Source: Blakeslea trispora
Taxonomy: Eukaryota; Mucoromycota; Mucoromycetes; Mucorales; Choanephoraceae
DNA length: 64,000 nt
Reading direction: 5' to 3'
Assembly (NCBI GenBank): GCA_025331445.1
Contig: JAIWNE010000096.1
Location: forward strand, 61,935 to 125,934
Shown: one piece after another, positions 21,547 through 32,948 of the stretch
How the letters are laid out: each line of letters begins with the position of its first letter
Position numbering within the stretch: position 1 is the first letter of the stretch
The notes under the pieces: model-generated
Databases searched by the model: none
What the model saw: the letters and a program-made list of their open reading frames with translations, nothing else
What the model was told of the DNA's origin: nothing
Translations under genes and position numbers: made by a program

Positions 21547-24500
21547 CACTACACCTAAAGGGTCGTCGCACGCACGCCAATTTCTGCGGTTAACTTGCCT
21601 GTTACGCACGTTCCAGGTAAGTTAACCGCACGGCGCACGCCGTCATGTGTTTTCGCATTGAGACGACAAAGCGGAACACTGTCATGTGTCAACGCATTGG
21701 AAGACAGGGCGGAGCAACGTCTTGTGTTTTCGCATGAGAGTTTGAGTGAACCTCTTTGTCTTTCGCTTCCATTAGAGCGACCTGATTGGATTGTTTACTC
21801 ATGACATCCTCATTCAATTGGCTTCTTTGACAAAATATACAATCATTAACTCGTTTTGATTGGCTTCATACTCGGTATCTTTATTAAATGTATGCTTTTA
21901 ATTGGACAAAATGGACTTCTTTACATCAATACACTTCTTTGTGATTGGGTTATATAGATCAAATATAGAGGATCATAGGTCTAAAAATAGTGCTTTTTAT
22001 TATAAAAAATGGTATATATTGGCTGAAAATATTAGCTTAAACAGGGGGAAAATATTAGGGGTTTTATAGGAATCCAGGTAGAATGACCGGGCAGAAATCC
22101 AGCCAAAATAGTAGGCAAAATAATGGGCAAAATACGGCCAAAAGCAGGCAAAACACAGCCAAAAAGCAGACAAAATACAGCCAAAAAGCAGGCAAAATAC
22201 AGCCAAAAAGCAGCCAAAAAGCAGGTAATAAGCAGGCGAAATACAGCCAAAAAAGCAGGCAAAAAACAGGCAAAAAACAGGCAAAAAGCAGGCAAAAAGC
22301 AGGCAAAAAGCAGGCAAAAAGCAGGCAAAAAGCAGGCAAAAAGCAGGCAAAAAGCAGGCAAAATAACAGGCAGAAAAGCAAAATCAGTTATCACGGAATG
22401 GCAAAAATTTCTTGAGTTTCAAGCATTTAAAAATCAGAAAAATCCTAGGCAAATGACTATTGAAATGGTACATCAGTTAGTTATAAAGCAAGCAGAAAAT
22501 AATGTCATTTACTTACTTTGAAAGTCTCAGACAGCCATCCCGAAAGTAGAGGGTAACGCACTAAAGCGATAGAAGCTCAACAACAGAAAAGAAACTAGAA
22601 AAACTGAATAAGTTAAATCGAGATATGATGATTTATTTATTTACTTACATACTAAAGCATTCTAGCACCTCAGGTTATAGCCAGATATAGTTACGAGTGT
22701 CTAAGGTAACTAAATAGAACAGTTAGAGAGGTCTTGAGTCATATTCAATGACTTTACTTACTTTTATACCAAGTTTCTCGAGAAAAGACAAAATTACGTG
22801 ACTAATCCTAAGAAAAAAAAGGATGGTAAGTAAACAGCAATATACTTGTTTGTCAAGTTGTACCTTAAACTATGTATCAGTCTTCATAAGCTCTAAAGAT
22901 AACATGCCTATATGGAGAATAGTATTCAATAAACTGTTGCTTAGGTATGGGAAAGTACTTACAAGTTTTATTTCAAAATATAAAAAAAGTAAAAGAAATG
23001 GAAGAGAAAAGAATAAAAAAAAGGGAAAAGGATGTCTAAATAAAATGACATATTGACAAATTTCTATTTTTGTGATAAAAAATGAATCGAAAACAAAAAA
23101 AGATCTGTAAAAATACGATCCGTAGAAAATTAGATGAACAGAGACTGAAGATAGATGATTTTTCTCTCTCATCAGTAACACAAAGAATATCTGTTAACAT
23201 TGTACTTTACATGAGATCTTGCTAATCAGCTTAATAGTGTAGATATCCATAGGCCATGTAATTCATTACAACAGATACTCAAGATGGTTTACTTAGGTTG
23301 CAAAAGCAAGCCATTTAAAATAGACAATGCTAGCATTAAATGAGCCCTTTTTTTTTAAAAAAAAGTTTTTCTGAGGTATTTTTTTTCTCAGCCAGTTTTT
23401 TTCTTTTTCCTTCTATTTTCTTTTTTTATTACTAAATGAACTTTTACTCACTACTTGTACATTTCTAACCAAGTTGATGAGCCTCAACAAACTCCCGTCA
23501 TCACAACAAAGCAACGCAATGCAAGTGCGCAATCAACAATCTTACAAGAGTTTAGAAGTTTAAAGCAAAAAAACACGAAAAAAAAACTAGAATGACTTTG
23601 ACTACGTATATAAAAAAAACTATCGCCAGCAAACGTATAAGATCTTCTCATTTCAGCATCACTGTTTTTCTACACCCAAGTTTTAGTTATTGTCAGTACA
23701 CAGTTATTGAAATCTACTGTTGAACACTTTACAAGAGGTAAGTAGTACTTTTGGTTTAGATTGTAAACGACTCTTTATTGGAATGAACTGCGTCACGAAC
23801 AATGACCTTGGATATTTGGTCAAAAAGTTGTATTTAAGCAATAAAAAAAGACAACATCTTGTCAAGTTATTACTTTACTTGTATTTACGGTTATGTTATT
23901 CTGGGATGATATGGATAGAAACGAGTATAAGGGAATGGAATACGATAAAAAGGGCTGTTAGCATAGAACAGTGTGTGATAATGACTTTGGCTTTACCTTA
24001 TCTATCAAATATAAAAGGGATTAGCGTCTTTGTACTGTATTTCAAAAATAAACCTTTTATAGGAGTAGCTTTAACAAGATCAAGCATAAGGATTAAATCA
24101 TGTTTGTATGTTGCTTACGTCTTTATTTTGACAGCTTTTGGCTTTTCAAACTACCCATCTTTAAGCAATCGTTTAAGTGTTTTTTTAGGTGTCTCTTTTA
24201 TTTTCAACCTCTTTTTTTTATGTATTTTTTCAAATATCTTTTTTTTTTGAGAGTCTCTTTTTTTTTAAGTGCTTTAAGATTTTTATTTCCCATTTTTAAA
24301 AGATTTTCCCAATTATTTTGTGAGTCTCATTCTCAATTTTTAATTTCTTCATTTCCGAAAGTATTTTCCAATTTTTTAAGCAGTGATTTTTTAGGTCTTT
24401 GTATTTTTTGAAGAAAAAATGACAAGACATTTCGAACTCCTCAGCATTCAGAAAATCAGGTTGCTTCAAAATCTTAAGTAGAGAAAAAATCACTGCCAAA

Positions 24501-24738
24501 AAATTTAAAGAGCGAAATTTCTTTAAGCAGTGAAATGATAAAAGAAATGTAAATGGTGATAACTTTATGAAAATACATCCAATTTTAAATCTTTAACAAG
24601 TTTTGGAAGGCTAGAAGATACATTTACATTTCTGCCAAAAAATACATCAATTTTTATTGTCAAAATCAAAAGTTGGAAAAATATGCCCATGTTAGCCGCA
24701 CGTGTCCGACGTGCGTCCGACACGGGTTAGGTGTAGTG
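21547..24738 (+). mobile_element. CACTA element C3 (non-autonomous, 3.19 kb), TSD CTT
   Basis: Starts CACTACACCTAA at 21547 and ends TTAGGTGTAGTG at 24738, flanked by CTT (21544-21546 and 24739-24741). It carries the phased ATTGG boxes (21785-21948), a tandem repeat (22083-22380) and the 3' inverted repeat (about 24380-24495). It is close to the element at 32949-36030 over most of its length. No transposase was found; a short open stretch near 23720-23950 is shared with the other copies but does not look selected. Confidence 0.9.
22083..22380. repeat. Minisatellite with unit AAAAAGCAGGC
   Basis: About 25 copies of an 11-nt unit (AAAAAGCAGGC or AAAATACAGCC variants), most regular at 22255-22365. 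The unit length is not a multiple of three, so all frames on both strands stay open and give long but meaningless ORFs. Confidence 0.9.
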
Positions 24739-26258
24739 CTTCACTACACCTAATTGGTCGTCCACTGCATTAAATTTTTGCAATGGACAAGCTGTATTTG
24801 TACAACGCCAAGTTGTCCATTGCAGTGAAATGGTCGCACAGTCCTATTGCTGCAATAGACGAGTGCAATGGACGAGCAATCCAAATGCGTTTATTGGACA
24901 AGCATAATGGATACCTTGTCCATTTGCATTAATTTTGTAACAAACATCTTGTCCATTGCATTGGTTGTAGCTTCGCGATTGGTTCATTTCTTGAAATCAT
25001 TTTGTTCAATTGGTCATTTATGATCATTTTACATCAATTCCCTTTGTTTGATTGGCTTTAAATTTGACATTTTATTTAGATGTACGTTTATCATTGGATG
25101 AAATAGACTTCTTTACACAAATATACTTCTTTATGATTGGACTATATTAGACAGATATACAGGATTAGAGGCTTAAAAAAGTGGCTTTTTTTATGGAAAA
25201 GACTTTTTTCTACTGAAAATAATAGCTATATTATGGGGGAAATGCTAGGGGAATCAGGTCAAATAATTAGGGAAAATGGTAGGCATCGATTACAGGGATA
25301 GGCAGAATATTTGGCAGAAAAAGCCCTCAAAAGCCTAGCGGAAATGGCTGGGGAGGCTAGAACACTGGCAAAAACAAGCTGTAATTTTGCCACCAGTACA
25401 GGTAGAAACCATTTAAACAACTGACGAGAGACAACGATAACGGGGTAGAATCCAAGGGCTATAAACAGACAGAAACAATGGCGGAACAGAGTAAACAAGG
25501 AGCCCACATACGAGTGCTAGAGTAATAAAGCGATTAATAAAACTGAAAAAAAAACGAAAGTGATGAGTAACTTACATTAAATCAGTAAAGAATACTATAA
25601 GAGTAAGAGCATACAGCCAAACCAAAACGAAGTCTTCCTTAAAAGGATCTATAAACAGATTATGAGTTTTTAAATTCTTTAAGTGTTCATTTAACAACTT
25701 ACAGTTCAAAAAGAAGAGACTGATGCCTGAGACTTATAAGAAAGGCCAGTTAGAGTATCTAAGAGATAATCGTCAGGACAGTTGTTTGACATCATATTAT
25801 ATTTTGATTACCTGTAAACCATTTCAATCAAGAAAAAAAGAGAGACAGAGGCAGAGGCAGAGAGACTCAGGTCAAAGGGCTTTTATAACACAAAAAAATT
25901 AGTTTATAAAACAACATGTACGCTAATCATTACCTCTAGCAGTTAGATGCAATACAAATTATTCCATTGAAACCATTTGTTAACTAAAGAACTTTTGTTA
26001 GCCTTTACTCAATCAAATAAAAAGAAACTTACTCTTTGTTTAAAAAAAAGAAAAAAGATTAAAAGATAAATAAAAGAAAAGGCAACAACAACAAAAAAGA
26101 TGCTAAAATATATGAAAAAGTATCGTCAATTTTAAATTAGGAACGAACTTCCATTTTGAGAGCCATACAGATCCACAAATTGATCAAAATAGGCTGCAAG
26201 CTATAAAAATAAGCTTTTTTCAAGGTACAGTGTTTTTTTATTATTATCTTTAAACAAA

Positions 26259-27311
26259 ATGAACCGCCAAATCCCTCAAGTAGCTGCCTCTACCCCTCGC
26301 ACTCCTGCTCGCACTCCTGCCCGTGCTCTTACCCGTCCTGCTGCTCAGCCTGTTCCTGTCGCTCAGCCTGATGGGCGCGTTGATGATCTCTTGGAGCGTG
26401 TTAGATTTCTCGAGTCTGCTTTTGGTCGATCTGGCGCTAGTAGTGCTAATGGCAATGCTACTGGAAGACCTCTCAGTGGTAGAAACTCTGTGTTGCTTGT
26501 AAGTTAAACATAATTGCAAAAAGATAATTTTAATACTTACACTCGCACATCGTTTAATAAAAAGCTGTCAAAAATGCGCTTGAAACCGCCAAGCGGATTG
26601 TTGTTGAATTTGCTCTGGATCATTCTTTGAAAAAGTCTGGAAGAAACCAGCCAGTATTCAGGGCTATCCTTGAAAATGCGATTGCAGAGATGAAGGCTGT
26701 TGCTGGTTACTCCGAGCACGAAGAACTCTCCAAGGAGGTTATAAAGTGCTTGGAGGAAAAGATAAGAAACCAATTCAACGTATCCAGAGCGAATGAAAAA
26801 AGAGGTGTCTCTAGCCCTGCGTCTCGAGAATTGGTATCGCTCAAGGAACGCAAGCGTAAGCGAGTTGATAGAGTAAGTAAAAACAGAACATACTACTTTT
26901 AATGATGACTTACCTTTCCCTTGAAAGAAACTAATGGCTCGCAGAGCTTGCTTTGCGAAAGACTCGGTTTCTCTGTCTCGCGACATTGGCAGCATTGAGG
27001 AATGCAATGCTGTTCTTGAGAGGGCTTATATGTCTGACGAAGAAGATGAAGCAGATGGAGAGTTCGGCGAGCTCTTTCGTGTGTTGGTTCCTTCCTGGCG
27101 TTCTGACAAGGTAAGTTGTTAATTTGTTTGTTCTGTTCAAGCGTGATAACGACAGTGCTTCTAGTTGAACAGTTTTTTCTTTCGCTTGAACGATGCGGAC
27201 AGAAGAAGCAAAAAGAAGCATGTGCGTGCTACTCGTCGCCGTAGAAACGTTGAAGCTGCTCTGTCTGAAGAACTTCGTCGCCCTCTTCCTCGTTGGGCTT
27301 TGAATGAGTAG
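26259..27311 (+). CDS. Accessory protein of CACTA element C4 (TnpA-like position), 4 exons
   Basis: ATG 26259. Exons end near 26478 or 26498; then 26565-26872, 26928-27110 and 27165-27311. The introns are 54-66 bp, mostly with GTAAGT donors. For intron 1 the canonical donor at 26499 leaves the frame off by one, while a GTAGAA donor at 26479 keeps it, so either that donor is used or the gene is frameshifted. The product is about 250 residues: a Pro/Ala/Thr-rich N-terminus with TPRTPART repeats, a short coiled coil (DDLLERVRFLESAFG), an alpha-helical middle, a basic patch (KERKRKRVDR), an acidic stretch (SDEEDEADGEFGE) and an Arg-rich C-terminus (RRRRNVEAALSEELRR). No known family is recognised. 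Its location inside the terminal repeats, convergent with the transposase, suggests a DNA-binding helper like TnpA of En/Spm; that role is inference. Confidence 0.6.
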
Positions 27312-27589
27312 ATTTCGTCTTTTCTTTGCTTTTGTTTCTCTCTTTTTTTTTTTAGCTATGAATAATTATTGTTGTTAAAATAAACCTGAAGTTGACATGT
27401 GTACTTGATACTTAGCTTGTTTGCATGAGGGTACTACTGCTGTTACAGTGTTGAGTACTGAGGTTGGAGATTTATACTTACTAGACATATCAAAAAAACG
27501 TAACGAAAAAGGGTATCGCTGATAAAAAAAGAAAAAGAAAAAAAAAGGGATGAATTGCAATTTGTTTAAATATAGACATAGAGAAAAAT

Positions 27590-27860
27590 AATAAAAATAA
27601 AAAATCATAGGAGGGCCATAAAGGTAGGTAAAATCATAAAAGTAGAAAAAAACATAAAAGTAGAAGAAAGCATAGGAGAATCATAAAGTGAAAAAAGTGG
27701 AAAAAAGCATAGGAGAATCATAAAGTGAAAAAAGTGGAAAAAAGCATAAGAGAGTCATAAAAGTGGGAAAGAGCATAGAAGAATCATAAAAGTAGGAAAG
27801 AGAACAAAATATAAACGAGTGAGAAAAGGAGAGAAAACAAGTGAATGAAAGAAAGAAAGA
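27590..27860. repeat. Purine-rich tandem repeat between the two convergent genes
   Basis: A unit of about 37 nt containing AAAAAAGCATAGGAGAATCATAA recurs two to four times with variation, grading into GAAAGAAAGAAAG. It lies in the tail-to-tail gap and may include both 3' ends. Confidence 0.55.
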
Positions 27861-27869
27861 AAGAATAGA

Positions 27870-30800
27870 CTAAGCGATAAGCTTTGGTGCTATCTGGACA
27901 ACTACATGAGTATTGCTTAAGTGGTCAAGGACAATTGCCACTTGACTGTGTAAATGCAAGACAGGAATAATTGAAGCAACTGAGTTTGACTCGAAGCCTT
28001 TTTGAAGGGCTTCCATGCCAAACTTGGTTGTGTCTTGGTTGTTGTAATAATAAAACTGCAAGTCAGACTTGCAAAGCCATCTCACGAAGGCAAGGTAATG
28101 AGTTGTTGGCAATTGGTCGCCGTTTTCTTCTTCTACCATGATTGCATGTCTAAAAAGACACAAGATTTGGCAATACCTAAGTTCAAGGCCGTTGGTGCTA
28201 GGATAGTAGACCATTGCATACGAACCTCGCTTGCTTGTAGTTGATGCCTCAACTGAACTTGTTACCCAGAATATTAATGCGTTTAAACTTATGTGCCTTC
28301 CGTTCGACTACAAAAGAATTAGGGTTCAGAACGGTAGCATACTCATCCAAGTACACAGAATTATACAACTGGCTGTAATATTTAACAAGATATGAGAACG
28401 TTTCCTCCTTGAGTGTTGTCGAGACTGGCTTGAGTGAGAGAATGGTGCTGAGCGGGAGCTGCTCGTAACCGTACGCAGGCTCACTACCTGTCCACATGGT
28501 GTGGAAGTCAGAAAGGCAGAAAGTCATCACAGCATCATCATATTCTTGACGTAGCAATTCGTGACAAGATGGCTTCTGAACACAAAAAAATTCTTGCACT
28601 TGAGCTTTGTCTTGATCAGGGATACAGTGCGTCAAAGTTTCAATTGAGTCTTCAGCATAAACATTTAGTAAGAACTTGTTTATATAAGTTCTCTCGACGC
28701 AGTCTTTTCGGTTGGTTTTGATGCCCTTCAAGTCTTGGTTATATCGCTCAAAGTTGAACAACCAATGCAATGGTGAAGCCGAGTAATCCAGAATTGTCTC
28801 TTTGAGATGTACTGCATTATGAAAGTTGATGGTAATTAATGATTTCTCTTTATAGATACTTTCAAAATCAACCAAAAACATTTTCATCATACTCTGAGCA
28901 TCATCAAGTTGTGAGAGAGACAAACAGGGCGAAAGAAGAACACGAGAAGCTTTGACTAGTAGCATCCAATGCTCGTAGGCTTTTTTGCCAATGTACTTGT
29001 GAAGAAAGTATGGTGATAACACCAACAACCAAGTCGACTACTCGTCCGCCTTCAAGTTGGAGAACCCACTCCCAATTGCAATCTTGCGAGCAATTGAGGA
29101 GACAGCATGGCCGGAGGGCAGAACAAACTTGTTTTCAAGGACTGCTTGAATTTCCTTCAAATTACCCATTGTCAGCATTGGCAGGCTGGTGTCCAAGTTG
29201 TTAGTCCAGATGAATGCCATTTTTTTGGTAATTCCTAAAAGGAGATTATGCATAATGTCAATCCCAACATGACGGATGGGATCGAAGTATGGTGGCTCCA
29301 ACAGAACACTCCAACGGGTACCGTTTTCTTTCTCTACTTCTTTACGCTCACTATCGGTCTTTGTCTTGAGCCATCTTGAAGCCTGGGATCGGTGCTCATC
29401 ATTTGTTCTTCTTGTCCATCTTTCGACTTCAAAATCAGTAAAATCCCGAGCCTTGTCACCTTTCTTTATCCCTTTAAACTGCTTCTTACATTTCATACAT
29501 GCATTTATGGAGTTGAAAGAGGTGAAACCGGCTACCTTTCGCTGAGCTGGCAGATCCATCATGCACAGGGAAAGTGCGGCTCTGAAAATTTGCTTGCCAT
29601 GCTTTCTTGTTTGCATTTCTACACCGTTCATTAATTCAAGAAGTTCCTTTACCAAGGAACGAAGATAATGGTTCATCTCGAATGTCTTGGGCCCCTTCGG
29701 ACCATTGATCAAACACACCAAGATGGTGTTGGTTCGAAGATTTCTTGTCTCACGAGGCAAGTTCTGGATGGTGAGATAAATGGCACCGATACTGTAACTG
29801 TCCTTATATGCTTGGAACCAGTCACAGTTCAAGGTAAGCAAAAGGTTATACTCACTTTGAAAGACGAAGGGCTCATTGTCGTCAGGGCTAACCTTGAACT
29901 CGTTCCAAACTCGACCGTCAAAGATGTCAGAGAGCATACCAGGCAACACTTGACGGCTTTTCCATTGGCGTATATTGTCAACAAATTCATTACGCATGAA
30001 GAAAGACTTCAATGTCTCTGTCAAAGAGTTGTAAAAGAACGAGCGAACAGGAGCTATCGTACCATATTGGTTGGAGGCCAAAAGGTTTTGCTGACATGGA
30101 GAAGAACCAAGAAAAAGACCATTGTGACGACATCTGGGCTGTTGAAGAAGAGCTTGTCTTTCAGTTTCGCTGTCATATGAATGGATTGCATGGCAAGTAA
30201 TACAGCTGGCATACTCCTTAACACCAAATCCAAAAGAACCAGCGGAATGACACCAACTGTCGAAGGTAGCGATCGATTTGGGAAATCGAAAGCTTTCTTC
30301 GGTCAAACAGAGGACCATGTTGCAGAAAAGCATAATAGCTTCACTTGATGCATCGGTCAACTGGTTCTTGCGCAACAAGACAAGCATGACAAACAACAAA
30401 GAAGCAATTGGAGTTGATGGCAAGTTGTCGTTGCGAGGAAGATCAAATACAGGATCTATGATCAAAAAGTAGAAAGTGAGTTAACTGACAAAAAAAATAG
30501 TATACAAATAAAGCCATACCTTCATGACTAGTATCTTCAGTTTCAACAAAATCAAAATCAGCTTAATCATAAGAGAAATCTAATTGAAATAATAAAACGT
30601 TAAGTATATATAATTTACTAAAGTGGATTAAATGTTACCTTCATCAACGAGAGTTTCATTAGCGACAGTATCAACATTAGAGTCAGCAATGATTTCAGAA
30701 GCAGAGGGACCTACATATTTGAGAGTTAATAATTGTCATCACTTAGAATTTTATTAAGAGAAATTACCTTCTCTAGCTCTCTTAATAAGCTCACGAGTTT

Positions 30801-30906
30801 GATGGTACTCATAAGCACGCTTTTTCATGCCACTACCTTGAGTGACATAGGTAATACATTGCAAGCAATTGCACAATGAGTTTCGAGCAGCAGAAGAAGC
30901 AGATAT
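27870..30906 (-). pseudogene. CACTA (En/Spm, tnp2-type) transposase gene, 4 exons, inactivated
   Basis: Exons on minus: 30906-30768, 30710-30639, 30561-30520 and 30455-27870; all junctions keep frame. The N-terminus has a C-x-C-x2-C motif (CNCLQC) as in fungal tnp2-type proteins. Exon 4 shows LNCDWFQ, LCMMDLPAQRK, a CMKCKKQF zinc-like motif, IMHNLLLGITKKM and HWLFNFERYNQDLKG, all in the order of the tnp2 superfamily. Three defects are visible. The expected start codon position (30904-30906) reads ATA and no other upstream ATG exists in frame. TAG at 29035-29037 falls where a Trp is usual. A frameshift near 28255 separates the last about 125 residues. The next in-frame ATG lies after the CxCxxC motif. 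CACTA ends and 3-bp TSDs around it support the assignment. Confidence 0.85.
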
Positions 30907-32948
30907 AGTGGATAGAAAGTGTGAGTTGAGGGAGAAGAGAGAGAGAAAAAAGTATAAAGTTGAAATAATAACAAATCAAACTTTCTTTTGTTTTAACTTT
31001 GAGTAAAGTACCACAGAAATTAAAAGCGTGCAAAAAAAGATGAGATTAAATCAAAGCAGATCAATTGATCTATTTTAATATTTTAAAAGAAAACTTGTAA
31101 AACCTTTTAAAAAGAAAGTGTATTCATTGGTTTTATTAAGTTTCTATAACTTGGTTTTGACTTTAGCAGACAAAATGTTCTATTTTGCTTATGATTTCTG
31201 AGAAGTGAGCTCATTTTTTAAAAAAAAAAGGATTCAGCGTGTATTTTTTTAAGCTTTCAATTAAATGCCAGCAAAATGAGAGAAAAAATTCCCACCTTTT
31301 TTTTAAAAAAATAAATCCTTACTATCCAATATTTTACTTTCTCAATCACAGACAAACATAGTAGACTCATCGCAGTAGTACGATAAATCAGATAGACCGA
31401 GAAAAACGACGCGTTGCCATCTTGAATGTTATAAAAAAGAAGTAAGTGCAAATAGGTTCACCAAAAGCGTCAGAAAGAATAACTTTTATTTTTGTTAGAC
31501 TTACGAAGCATTCCAGCTCAACTTTGCTAGTAATGGAGTTCAACCTACAGTCATTGTCAGCATGCACTTAATAGCGCGTATCGCTTGACTTACTAAAGAA
31601 CTAGGAAAACAGTTGTGGACAATATGAGTGGTTTCTTTCCTAAATGACAACAGTTCTCAACTTGACTAAACCCGATCAACGCCTTTTCTAACAACCACTT
31701 TAACACAACAGGTAAGTCATGTCTCAATCTTCAAAAATACTTGTGTCTATTTCAAATAGCGTGTATTGCGAAGTAAGGCTTGACGCTTTTGTTCACAACT
31801 TGTTCATCTACAATAAAATATTGACAGTTTGCATGTCAACTTGATAATCAAAAACCTATTAGCTTTCATTTCAGTGTTTGATAATTATGAATGTGGATCA
31901 AAGTGAATCTTTACTTAGAGCGGTATATAAGAGTGGAATAGGTTAAGAAATGAGCAGTGTAGTCTATTGTTGTTATTGCTTATGCTGTTAAGATGAGAAC
32001 GTAATGATCTTTCACTTTTTTCAAATAATCCTTCTTTTGCTGTTGATTCATCTAAGCTTCTTGCTTCATAATCGATTAACTTCAAGCCTTTACAGATATT
32101 GTTTTTTAACGTCTTTTCATTATTTCTTTTACTCACTTCACTTTTTTTATTTTATTTTTTTTGCAATCTTTTTTCTTAAATCTTTTTTGAAATAGATTAT
32201 TTTGAGATTCTTTTTTTTTCGGTATAAAAGAAAATTACATGAATTTCGGACATTTTTCTTGGAAATTTGATTTTTTATGAACATTTATATGTGGCTCTTA
32301 GTTTCAAATGAATTTTATCTATCAAATAGGTAAATCACAAACGCTAAAATGAAAGAAATGAAAGCATAACAATGATAGTACTAACCAAGATGTTGGCAAC
32401 AAGTTAGAGAATATCTACAAGACAAAATGAGCGAAAATGTCGATGTAAAATAAAAATAAAAAAAATGGAGACATATAAAAATATTTGCAAGTAATTTCAT
32501 AAAAAATGGTAGACGGTGTTGATCATCTCAGTATACAACATTTTTACTAACATCAACCAAGTCAGTTAGACAATAAAGTAGATAACTCTGGTAGAGCACA
32601 GAACAGCATTTGACAAAAAAAAAGATTTAAACTCCTCTGCTTAAAAAATAAAAAATATGTAGGGAAAATCAGGTAGAAAAAAAATCACTGCCAAAAATTT
32701 CAGAGAAGCGGAATTCTTTAAGCACTAAAGACATGGTCTAAAATATAAATGGGTATAACTTGATAAAAATGCAACCAATTTCAATTCTGAAAGAAGTTTT
32801 CAATACCTAAATCAACCCTCAACATTTCCAGCTAAAAACATAGCAAGTTTTATAAGCAAAATCGAAAGTTGTAAATTTGGATATATTGGACATCTTGTCC
32901 ATTGCACTTGTCCATTGTGCATTGGACAACCATTAGGTGTAGTGCTTG

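Larger units (their letters stand above)
24742..32944. mobile_element. CACTA element C4, autonomous-type, 8.2 kb, TSD CTT
   Basis: The ends CACTACACCTAAT (24742) and ATTAGGTGTAGTG (32944) continue as an imperfect inverted repeat of about 28 bp (GGTCGTCCA against GGTTGTCCA). CTT flanks both ends (24739-24741 and 32945-32947). Inside are two convergent genes: an accessory gene on plus (26259-27311) and a tnp2-type transposase on minus (27870-30906). The 5' subterminal ATTGG array (24978-25140) and the 3' region match the non-autonomous elements, so it belongs to the same family. The transposase gene is broken, so it is probably dead now. Confidence 0.88.

Noticed and set aside
22255..22365. Possible CRISPR array
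   Set aside because: Units are 11 nt without unique spacers, and the context is a eukaryotic transposon.
22000..22521. Several overlapping ORFs of 105-132 codons on both strands, some looking like membrane proteins
   Set aside because: They are products of the 11-nt tandem repeat, which stays open in all frames; they start at non-ATG codons or inside the array.
23720..23950. Conserved open stretch shared by C1 (9773), C3 (23720) and C5 (35025)
   Set aside because: Differences between copies are mostly amino-acid changing, the first codon is TTG, and stops follow; it looks like neutral transposon sequence.
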